Assembly (NCBI GenBank): GCA_022576105.1
Contig: JACZRM010000040.1
Span: forward strand, 1-10,494
Direction of reading: 5' to 3'
DNA: 10,494 nt
Source: Chloroflexota bacterium
GTDB lineage: Bacteria > Chloroflexota > Dehalococcoidia > UBA3495
This document shows positions 1 to 5,992 of the stretch, in pieces. The first letter of the stretch is position 1; each line of letters begins with the position of its first letter. Both the position numbers and the translations under genes were made by a program. Under the pieces are notes generated by a model. It saw nothing but the letters and a program-made list of their open reading frames with translations, was not told where the DNA came from and ran no database searches.

Positions 1-1
1 C

Positions 2-1735
2 TGGGTGCCGTCGATGGAAGAGTTGGCCCTGTGGAGCACCAGTCAAAACCCTCACATTTGCCGGTTTCTAGCCTGCCTGGTCACGGGGCTTTCTGAGAAC
101 AAGGTGCGGGTCATCGCCCCGGAGGTTGGCGGCGGCTTTGGCAGCAAGACTCCGATGTACGCCGACGAAATGATCGCCACCTTCTGCTCCATGAAGCTGG
201 GCCGCCCGGTGAAATGGACCGAGACTCGCTCTGAGAATTATCAGGCCACCATCCACGGACGAGACCACGTGGCCTACGTGGAAATGGCCGCCACCCGGGA
301 AGGCCGGATCACGGCGCTTCGTGCCGTGGTTTATGCTGGCATGGGCGCTTATCTCTCTACCGCCTCCACCGGCATTCCGACCATCTTGCACGGGCTGATG
401 TACTCCGGACCCTATGACATCCCCCACATCAAAGCCGACATCTACGGAGTATTCACCACCACCACCCCGGTGGACCTGTACCGGGGCGCGGGCAGGCCGG
501 AAGCCACGTTTTTGTTGGAGCGTCTGGTAGACCTGTTGGCGGTGGAAGTGGGTAAGGACCCGGTGGAAGTGCGCCGGATGAACCTGATTCCCAAGTTCGA
601 CAATGGCCACGACGTGGTAGTCGGACTGACCTACGACAGCGGCGATTATGAGACCAGCATGGATGTGGCGCTAGACCAGGTCAATTACCAACAGCTACGT
701 GAAGAGCAGGCCAAGCTGCGGGAGAATGGCACCTACACCGGCATTGGCGTAACCACCTACTGCGAAATCTGTGGCCTTGGACCCTCCCAGGTGGCCGGAG
801 CCATCGGGTTTGGCGGAGGATTGTGGGAAAGCGCCACCATCAGAATCTCGCCCACCGGAAAGGTGGCCGTGGCCATTGGCGCAAATCCCCACGGTCAGGG
901 AGAAAACACCACCTTCGCCCAGATTCTGGCCGACGAACTGGGTGTGTCAATGGACGACATAAACGTCATCTACGGCGATACCGACAATACGCCTATGGGC
1001 TGGGGCACCTTCGGGAGCCGCACCACCCCGGTGGCCGGCACCGCCGTGTTCCTCAGCGCCCGGAAAATAATCGAAAAGGCCAAGATCATCGCGGCCCACT
1101 TGCTGGAGGCGGCCGAGGCGGACATCGAGTTCGCCGATGGGAAATTCTCGGTGCGGGGTTCTCCCGACCAGAGCAAGACCTTCCAGGATGTGGCCTTGAT
1201 GGCAAACCTGGCCTGGAACATGCCTGAGGGAGTTGAACCCGGACTGGAGGCCACCACCTACTTCGACCCGCCGAACTTTACCTTCCCCTTTGGCACCCAT
1301 ATCGCGGTGGTGCAGGTGGACCCGGACAATGGAAACATAGTTTTGCAGCGGTACCTGGCAACCGACGACTGCGGCCCCCAGATCAACCCCATGATTGTGG
1401 CGGGGCAGATACACGGCGGGGTGGTGCAGGGAGCCGGGCAGGCGTTGTGGGAAGGAGCGGTATACGACGAGAACGGGCAACTGCTCACCGGTTCAATGCT
1501 GGACTACGCGTTGCCCAGGGCCCACATGGTGCCGGACATCGAGACATTCTCCACGGTTACACCTTCTCCCACCAACCCGCTAGGGGTGAAAGGAATCGGC
1601 GAAACCGGGACCATCGCGTCGACGATCACCATCTACAACGCGGTTATCGATGCGCTCAGGCCGCTGGGCGTAACCAAATTGGAAATGCCCCTCACCCCGG
1701 AACGGGTATGGCGGGCCATTCACCAACAGGAGTAG
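2..1735 (+). CDS. Form II CoxL-like molybdopterin-binding large subunit (xanthine dehydrogenase/CO dehydrogenase family), 5' truncated
   Basis: Catalytic molybdenum subunit of an aerobic-type, cytoplasmic Mo hydroxylase. The reading frame is open to the window edge, so the GTG at position 5 is internal. About 577 residues are visible, and family members usually have 750-800, so roughly 200 N-terminal residues lie upstream. Residues below are numbered from that GTG. Moco-binding signatures are visible: GGGFGSK at about 42-48, GQGENTTFAQILADELG at 297-313, GTFGSRTTPVAG at 334-345, and INPMIVAGQIHGGVVQG at 460-476. The catalytic glutamate of GVKGIGETGT is at about 533. The active-site loop reads LYRGAGR (158-164), the form II type. 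Genuine CO dehydrogenase (form I) has AYxCSFR, with the Cys that binds copper. The enzyme is therefore a CoxL relative of unknown substrate (aldehyde, purine or other heterocycle). The FAD subunit follows 10 bp downstream. The family assignment is very secure; the substrate is not. Confidence 0.95.
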   Translation, partial: WVPSMEELALWSTSQNPHICRFLACLVTGLSENKVRVIAPEVGGGFGSKTPMYADEMIATFCSMKLGRPVKWTETRSENYQATIHGRDHVAYVEMAATREGRITALRAVVYAGMGAYLSTASTGIPTILHGLMYSGPYDIPHIKADIYGVFTTTTPVDLYRGAGRPEATFLLERLVDLLAVEVGKDPVEVRRMNLIPKFDNGHDVVVGLTYDSGDYETSMDVALDQVNYQQLREEQAKLRENGTYTGIGVTTYCEICGLGPSQVAGAIGFGGGLWESATIRISPTGKVAVAIGANPHGQGENTTFAQILADELGVSMDDINVIYGDTDNTPMGWGTFGSRTTPVAGTAVFLSARKIIEKAKIIAAHLLEAAEADIEFADGKFSVRGSPDQSKTFQDVALMANLAWNMPEGVEPGLEATTYFDPPNFTFPFGTHIAVVQVDPDNGNIVLQRYLATDDCGPQINPMIVAGQIHGGVVQGAGQALWEGAVYDENGQLLTGSMLDYALPRAHMVPDIETFSTVTPSPTNPLGVKGIGETGTIASTITIYNAVIDALRPLGVTKLEMPLTPERVWRAIHQQE

Positions 1736-1745
1736 GGGGTAAGCC

Positions 1746-2702
1746 ATGTATGCAGCCGAGTTTGACTATTACAAAGCCAGCTCAGTGGCCGAGGCCATTC
1801 AGCTGCTCAACTCGCATCCAGAAGCCAAGCTACTGGCCGGAGGACATAGCCTGATTCCCTTGATGAAGCTGCGCCTGGCCCGGCCACCGGCCGTCATCGA
1901 CATTGGTGGTGTAGCCGCGTTGAAAGGCATCAGCGTCAATAACAACACTATTCGCATCGGAGCGCTGACGACTCATGGAGAGATCGCTTCCTCCCATGAT
2001 CTCCGCCACGCTAACCCGCTGATGTCAGAAGCCGCCGGAGGAATTGGCGACGCTCAGGTCAGAAACCGAGGCACCATTGGCGGTAATATCGCCCACGCCG
2101 ATCCGGCCTCCGACTGGGGCACGGTGCTAACCGCGCTGGAAGCCACCATTGAAGTCCAGGGTCCCAATGGGACGCGCAATATAGCCGTTGAAGACTTCTT
2201 CGTGGGCGCGTTTACCACCGCTCTGGACGAAAACGAAGTGATAACGTCAATTCAGGTCCCGGTGCTCTCCCGCCATGATCACAACGGCGGCCAAGGCCAC
2301 GAACACGAGCATGGTCACGACCATGGGCACGATCACGAAAGTGGAATTGCCAACGTTCACGGAGACCTGGGTGAGTACGCCAAGATGGCGCATCCGGCAT
2401 CTTTCTACCCAGTGGTAGGCGGAGCCGTGGTGGTTACCGTGGAGGATTCCAGATGCACCGCCGCCCGTATCGCCGTTGGGGGCCTGGTGCCCTCGCCGGT
2501 GCGGGCGCGCTCGGTGGAACAGGCATTGGTTGGGAAGGAGCTTTCAATGGCCAACATCTCCGATGCGGTGGACCTCCTTCCCGATGATCTGGGCAGCGAC
2601 ATAATCGGAGATATTTTCGCCTCGGCCGACTTCCGAAGTAAGGTGGCCCCGGTGGAGGTAAAGCACGCTCTGTACCACGCCATCGGAATGGGCCATCACT
2701 AG
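1746..2702 (+). CDS. CoxM-like FAD-binding subunit of the Mo hydroxylase, with His-rich insert
   Basis: Medium subunit (318 aa) that passes electrons between the [2Fe-2S] subunit and FAD. Two FAD-binding loops of the family are visible: AGGHSLIPLMKLRLA at about residues 31-45 and TIGGNIAHADPASDWG at about 110-125. The C-terminal flavoprotein domain starts near KMAHPASFYPVVGGAVVV. Between the two domains sits an insert not typical of the family, residues 177-197, with nine histidines in 21 residues alternating with Asp, Glu and Gly. Apart from this insert the length fits the usual size of about 290 aa. The ATG at 1746 has a G-rich ribosome site (AGGGGG, 1734-1739) that overlaps the end of the upstream gene, so the two genes form an operon. 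No small [2Fe-2S] subunit follows; it is probably upstream of the window. Confidence 0.95.
   Translation: MYAAEFDYYKASSVAEAIQLLNSHPEAKLLAGGHSLIPLMKLRLARPPAVIDIGGVAALKGISVNNNTIRIGALTTHGEIASSHDLRHANPLMSEAAGGIGDAQVRNRGTIGGNIAHADPASDWGTVLTALEATIEVQGPNGTRNIAVEDFFVGAFTTALDENEVITSIQVPVLSRHDHNGGQGHEHEHGHDHGHDHESGIANVHGDLGEYAKMAHPASFYPVVGGAVVVTVEDSRCTAARIAVGGLVPSPVRARSVEQALVGKELSMANISDAVDLLPDDLGSDIIGDIFASADFRSKVAPVEVKHALYHAIGMGHH
2271..2340 (+). other. His-rich (HxH-type) insert in the FAD subunit
   Basis: In-frame segment of the FAD subunit, residues 176-198, coding for alternating His and acidic or Gly residues (histidines at 177, 179, 185, 187, 189, 191, 193, 195 and 197). It lies in the linker between the FAD domain and the C-terminal flavoprotein domain. 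Such stretches commonly bind Ni, Zn, Cu or Co in metallochaperones and transporters. A metal role here is inference. Confidence 0.85.
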
Positions 2703-3048
2703 AACTGAGGATTTGCTACGCGCCAGATTATGAGGCCAGGGGCTAAACCCGACGGCGGCGGCCTCAAGCGCTAGAACCTAGAGCCCCTAACAAAATAAAT
2801 ATTCATGTCATCCTGAGGAGCGTAGCGACGAAGAATCTAAAGTCTTCCGGCACAATACATTTTAAGGGGACAGTAAGCTTATCATAGTTAATGGAGTTAG
2901 AATTCTCGGGCAGGAAATATAACTATATAGGTTCTAATTCCAACGTGTTTAGACCCTTCTCGGAGTTTATCCTGAGCCACTTCGACAAGCTCAGGACAGG
3001 CTGGGCCGAAGGGCTCAGGGAGACAAGCCGGCTATTTTGTTAGTGAAT
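2703..3048. other. Intergenic region between coxM-like and coxD genes
   Basis: No convincing gene. From left to right it holds a GC-rich stretch with weak inverted repeats (AGGGGCT at 2738-2744 with AGCCCCT at 2782-2788) that does not end in a T-run, then module A of a dispersed repeat (2807-2838), an AT-rich tract (about 2851-2940), and module B of the repeat (2948-3014). The AT-rich tract contains a -10-like TATCAT at 2880-2885 without a good -35, and an imperfect inverted repeat GGAGTTAGAA (2893-2902) with TTCTAATTCC (2932-2941). A promoter for coxDE could lie in the AT-rich tract, but I cannot define it. Confidence 0.6.
2807..3014 (+). repeat. Two-module dispersed intergenic repeat, copy 1
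   Basis: Module A (2807-2838) starts GTCATCCTGAGG and ends CGAAGAATCT. Module B (2948-2977, plus 3004-3014) is a GC-rich inverted-repeat unit. Its first 30 nt match the reverse complement of 9655-9684 at 27 of 30 positions. The 11-mer at 3004-3014 matches the reverse complement of 9642-9652 exactly. Inside module B is a nested stem: CCTGAGC (2971-2977) pairs with GCTCAGG (2989-2995), enclosed by CCCTTC (2954-2959) with GAAGGG (3008-3013). I recall similar sequences scattered between genes of uncultured bacteria. No transposase is present. Confidence 0.7.
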
Positions 3049-3104
3049 TTTAGTCTGAAGCCAACGCCATGAAGTATCAGACTAAAGATGCACTCGGCGT
3101 TGGC
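3049..3104 (+). promoter_or_regulatory. Candidate H-type pseudoknot RNA in the coxD leader
   Basis: Two perfect inverted repeats are interleaved. Arm TTTAGTCTGA (3049-3058) pairs with TCAGACTAAA (3077-3086), 10 bp. Arm GCCAACGCC (3060-3068) pairs with GGCGTTGGC (3096-3104), 9 bp. The order 1-2-1'-2' is that of an H-type pseudoknot: loops of 1 nt (3059), 8 nt (3069-3076) and 9 nt (3087-3095). It ends 55 nt before the Shine-Dalgarno site of coxD. I do not recognise it as a known riboswitch class. It could instead be a DNA-level palindrome pair for protein binding. Confidence 0.45.
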
Positions 3105-3176
3105 CTACTTTCACCGGAGGCCGGGTTGGCTGCTCAGGCCCTGGCTATCCACGCACGTTGGAGAGTCCCAATTTGA
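3069..3176 (+). CDS. Possible 35-aa leader ORF overlapping the coxD start
   Basis: ATG-initiated ORF of 35 codons. It begins inside the candidate pseudoknot and ends with TGA at 3174-3176. That stop overlaps the proposed TTG start of coxD (3173-3175) in the arrangement TTGA, the geometry typical of translationally coupled genes. The peptide (MKYQTKDALGVGLLSPEAG and onward) is not recognised and has no membrane segment. No clear Shine-Dalgarno precedes the ATG, so translation is uncertain. It may be a chance ORF. Confidence 0.25.
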   Translation: MKYQTKDALGVGLLSPEAGLAAQALAIHARWRVPI

Positions 3177-4123
3177 CCACTACCACCACGCTTCCCACAA
3201 CCATCGAAGAGGTGCAGGCTTTACTGCGCCAGCAGCAATACATTGCGGACCGGGGACTGGCCGTGGCTATCTTCCTGGCCCTCAAGTTGCAGCGGCCCCT
3301 TTTCGTAGAAGGAGAAGCCGGCGTCGGCAAGACCGAAATTGCCCGGGCGCTGGCCAGCGGCCTGGACACCGAACTGATCCGGCTGCAGTGCTATGAAGGT
3401 CTGGACATCAACCACTCGATCTACGAATGGAACCACGCTCGGCAGATGTTGGAAATCCGCCTGATGGAAGCCGGGGGAGCCATCGACCGCCAGGCGGTCA
3501 CCGACGACCTGTTCAGCGAGCGTTTTTTGATCAAGCGTCCGTTGCTGCAAGCTATTGACGGGAGTAGGACGCAATCTCCGGTGTTGCTGATCGACGAGTT
3601 GGACCGGGCCGATGAAGAATTCGAGGGATTCTTGCTGGAGTTGCTGGCCGATTTCCAGATAACCATACCCGAGTTGGGCACCTATCGTGCGACCCATCCA
3701 CCCATCGTAATTATCACGTCCAACCGGACCAGGGAAATTCACGACGCCTTGAAGCGACGCTGCCTGTACTACTGGGTCGACTACCCCGACTACCAGAAGG
3801 AACTGCAGATAGTCAGCACCAAGCTGCCGGATGCCCCCCGCCAACTGGCCCAGCAAGTTACGGGATTTATTCAGGAGCTGCGGGAGACCGAGCTCTACAA
3901 GATTCCAGGGGTATCCGAGACTATTGACTGGACCTCGGCGTTGCTGGCCCTGAACCAGACCGAGCTGGACCCGGAGGTAATCGACGATACCCTGGGCATA
4001 ATGCTCAAGTACCAGGACGATATTGAAATGGTAAGGGGAGAACCGGTCAAAGCCCTTTTGGAGCGGTCGCAAAACCAGGGTCCCCGCCGGGGTGGTCGTC
4101 GCGGCGGCGGCGGCGGAGCATAG
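3173..4123 (+). CDS. coxD: CoxD-like MoxR-family AAA+ ATPase
   Basis: AAA+ ATPase of the MoxR/CoxD group, 316 aa from the chosen start. In CO dehydrogenase systems CoxD helps build the mature molybdenum active site, working with the VWA protein CoxE. Visible motifs: Walker A GEAGVGKT (47-54), Walker B LLIDELDRAD (138-147), sensor 1 ITSN (181-184), and an Arg-containing ALKRRC segment (192-197) as in MoxR proteins. The tail is unusual: the last 14 residues are almost only Gly and Arg (GPRRGGRRGGGGGA). I chose TTG 3173 because GGAGAG (3160-3165) sits 7 nt upstream; the TTG at 3158 would add five residues but has no good ribosome site. coxE follows after 12 bp and has a similar TTGACCACT start. 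The ATPase family is secure; the CoxD role is inferred from the CoxE neighbour and the upstream CoxLM genes. Confidence 0.92.
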   Translation: MTTTTTLPTTIEEVQALLRQQQYIADRGLAVAIFLALKLQRPLFVEGEAGVGKTEIARALASGLDTELIRLQCYEGLDINHSIYEWNHARQMLEIRLMEAGGAIDRQAVTDDLFSERFLIKRPLLQAIDGSRTQSPVLLIDELDRADEEFEGFLLELLADFQITIPELGTYRATHPPIVIITSNRTREIHDALKRRCLYYWVDYPDYQKELQIVSTKLPDAPRQLAQQVTGFIQELRETELYKIPGVSETIDWTSALLALNQTELDPEVIDDTLGIMLKYQDDIEMVRGEPVKALLERSQNQGPRRGGRRGGGGGA

Positions 4124-4135
4124 AGGACAACAATT

Positions 4136-5464
4136 TTGACCACTTCCTCCCCAGGTCGCCAGACTCCAGCTTCCCAGACTCCAGCTTCACCAGACAGCGC
4201 GGATGCCGACGGCCATATTCTGCACAACTTGATGCTCTTCGGCGAAGTGCTGCGCCGTTTGGGGTTGGACTTTGGATCGGGAAACATGCTGGACTTGGTG
4301 CGGTCTACCCGGGACGTGCCAATCGGCCACAAGCAAGACTTTCAGCACGCCGCCCGATGCCTGCTGGTCCACCGCAAGCAAGACCAACCGCTGTTCGATG
4401 ATGCGTTCAAGGTGTTCTGGAGACGGCCGGCCCACGGCATTAGCACTCGTGATTTACGCACCATGGGGGAGGAGCGGAGGTATCGTACCCCGAAGGTCGG
4501 GCCGGCGCCCAAGGATGCCCCAGAGGAGTCCGGTAACCCGGAGGCACAACCCGCGATAGACCTGACCCGGACCTATAGTGCTCAGGAAGTGTTGCGGGCC
4601 AAGGACTTCACCGAGTATTCCCCCTCCGAAATATCCCAGGCCAGGGCAATGCTGTCCCAGCTTTCCTGGACCCCGGGGAAGCGTCGCACTCGAAGACTTA
4701 GCGCCGGCGACGGGGCCGTGCTGGACCTGCGGCGAACCTTTAGAGACAGCCTGAAATACGGCGGCGAAACGCTGGAGCTGGCCCACCTTAGCGCCAGAGT
4801 TAAACCCCGCAACCTGGTCCTCCTCTGCGACGTAAGCGGCTCCATGGAGAAATATACCCGGATGCTGCTGCACTTTGTGCATGTAATTGCCGGGGAAATG
4901 GGCCGCGTAGAAGCTTTCTTGTTCGCCACCAGGCTCACCCGCATCACCCGGCACCTGCGCTACCGGAATGTTGACCAGGCGGTATCTGAAATCGCACAGG
5001 CGGTTCCCGACTGGTCTGGAGGCACTCGCATTGGGGAGACTCTAAAGACATTCAATTATCAGTGGGCGCGACGAGTGCTGAGCAGCGGTTCAGTGGTGCT
5101 GATTATTTCCGATGGCTGGGACCGGGGCGAACCCAAGCTGCTGTCGAAAGAAATTGCCCGGCTGCAGCGAAGCTGCCACCGGCTGATCTGGCTCAACCCC
5201 TTGCTGGGGGCTCCGGACTACCAGCCCCTAGCGCATGGTATGGAAGCTGCACTGCCTTACGTTGATGACTTCCTACCGGTCCATAACCTGAACAGCTTGG
5301 AATCACTGGCCCGACACCTCAGCAGACTCGATTCGCACCGCCCTGGTCGTAGTCAGGCCAGGACCAAGTCCCCAGAACCTGAACCGGAGGTGGAAAACCA
5401 ACCCAAGCGGGAGATTAACCCGGCCTTGGCCTCGATTATCCGCCATCGCCCGCCCGAAACATAA
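4136..5464 (+). CDS. coxE: CoxE-family VWA domain protein
   Basis: von Willebrand factor A domain protein of the CoxE family, 442 aa, the partner of the MoxR ATPase encoded just upstream. Such ATPase/VWA pairs act as remodelling chaperones; in Cox systems they serve maturation of the Mo active site. The VWA domain covers about residues 222-400 with a complete metal-ion adhesion site: DVSGS (D232, S234, S236), T297 in GGTRIG, and D326 in ISDGWD. The N-terminal half (about 25-180) is helical and charged, with a Pro/acidic linker around 120-140. The extreme N-terminus holds a tandem QTPAS repeat, and the C-terminus is Pro/Glu-rich. Start TTG 4136 has AGAGGA (4122-4127) 8 nt upstream, overlapping the coxD stop, so the pair is co-transcribed. 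It has no signal peptide or membrane segment and is likely cytoplasmic. Family assignment is secure. Confidence 0.93.
   Translation: MTTSSPGRQTPASQTPASPDSADADGHILHNLMLFGEVLRRLGLDFGSGNMLDLVRSTRDVPIGHKQDFQHAARCLLVHRKQDQPLFDDAFKVFWRRPAHGISTRDLRTMGEERRYRTPKVGPAPKDAPEESGNPEAQPAIDLTRTYSAQEVLRAKDFTEYSPSEISQARAMLSQLSWTPGKRRTRRLSAGDGAVLDLRRTFRDSLKYGGETLELAHLSARVKPRNLVLLCDVSGSMEKYTRMLLHFVHVIAGEMGRVEAFLFATRLTRITRHLRYRNVDQAVSEIAQAVPDWSGGTRIGETLKTFNYQWARRVLSSGSVVLIISDGWDRGEPKLLSKEIARLQRSCHRLIWLNPLLGAPDYQPLAHGMEAALPYVDDFLPVHNLNSLESLARHLSRLDSHRPGRSQARTKSPEPEPEVENQPKREINPALASIIRHRPPET
4159..4188 (+). repeat. 15-bp tandem duplication inside coxE
   Basis: The unit CCAGACTCCAGCTTC occurs twice head to tail (4159-4173, 4174-4188). 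It encodes two copies of QTPAS in the flexible N-terminus. A slippage product that keeps the frame. Confidence 0.85.
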
Positions 5465-5992
5465 ACAGCCGCCTTCTGGCCTCATGCCAAGTCAATTCGC
5501 GGGGTTGACATAATGAGATATGGGGAAGCCCGCACCACGCTGCAAGAAGGGCGGCCGCTGGATCGAAAATTTAGCATGTAATGCTGCGGTGCTCGACTAC
5601 AATTGACAATTTTGGCAACAAACTCTGCCATTCTCAGATACATTTGACAATCTACAGATACGTGTTAGTCTCATTGGAGCATATCGACTTCTTATCAAAG
5701 CCAGCCTATCGCGGGCTTTCGAATCCCTTACCTGTCCGCCGCGAATTGCAACATTAACCAGCCCCATTTAGGGCCGACGGGAAGTTATCAGGAGCTATTG
5801 GGCATGTTCGGTTACGGATTACGAAATCGCATAGATTTAGCGGATGTATTACCACTGAATCATACCCTGGCCTCGCTTGCATTCACGGTTTCTTCCCTTT
5901 GCGGCATAGCTAACCCTCCTTAGCTGCTTTCATCTCTCTCAGGAACTCCCTCAGTAGTGTTATCCAGTTCTTTTTAACCGGAGGAGGCTGCC
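5465..5992. other. Gene-free region with promoter and long leader
   Basis: No coding region is supported over 528 bp. I see no clear intrinsic terminator after coxE. Three TTGACA boxes occur (5505, 5603, 5644), and the last has a plausible -10. TTGACAAT is repeated 41 bp apart (5603, 5644) and CAGATAC 20 bp apart (5635, 5655). AATTGACAATT (5601-5611) is a near-perfect palindrome and could be an operator half. Small hairpins are AGCAT/ATGCT (5573-5585), AAAGCC/GGCTTT (5697-5702 with 5714-5719) and AGCTAA/TTAGCT (5908-5925). The region ends with a strong Shine-Dalgarno (GGAGGAGG, 5980-5987). Confidence 0.6.
5644..5671 (+). promoter_or_regulatory. Candidate sigma70 promoter for the PLP-enzyme/cytidylyltransferase operon
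   Basis: A consensus -35 TTGACA (5644-5649) lies 16 bp before TAGTCT (5666-5671). TAGTCT keeps the three most conserved -10 positions (T, A and final T) and has an extended TGn at 5663-5665. It would start transcripts near 5678 and leave a leader of about 315 nt before the TTG at 5993. It is the best of the three TTGACA boxes in this region. Confidence 0.35.

Noticed and set aside
2..1735. True CO dehydrogenase large subunit
   Set aside because: The loop reads YRGAGR rather than the AYxCSFR of form I, so the copper-binding Cys is missing.
2732..2788. Intrinsic terminator after the FAD-subunit gene
   Set aside because: The inverted repeats (GAGGCC/GGCCTC, AGGGGCT/AGCCCCT) have loops of over 20 nt and no T-run follows.
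3088..3396. 102-aa ORF starting with ATG in another frame across the coxD start
   Set aside because: It runs through the Walker A region of the AAA+ gene in a different frame, its protein is Arg/His/Pro-rich, and it has no ribosome site; it is a shadow ORF.
3221..4072. 283-aa minus-strand ORF opposite coxD
   Set aside because: A long antisense ORF caused by GC-rich codon structure; the plus strand encodes complete AAA+ motifs.
5505..5525. TTGACA box directly after coxE as a promoter
   Set aside because: No acceptable -10 element at 15-19 bp; the box at 5644 is better.
5711..5730. tRNA T-arm-like TTTCGAATCCC
   Set aside because: The flanks do not form the 5-bp T-stem, and no acceptor or anticodon arm can be placed around it.
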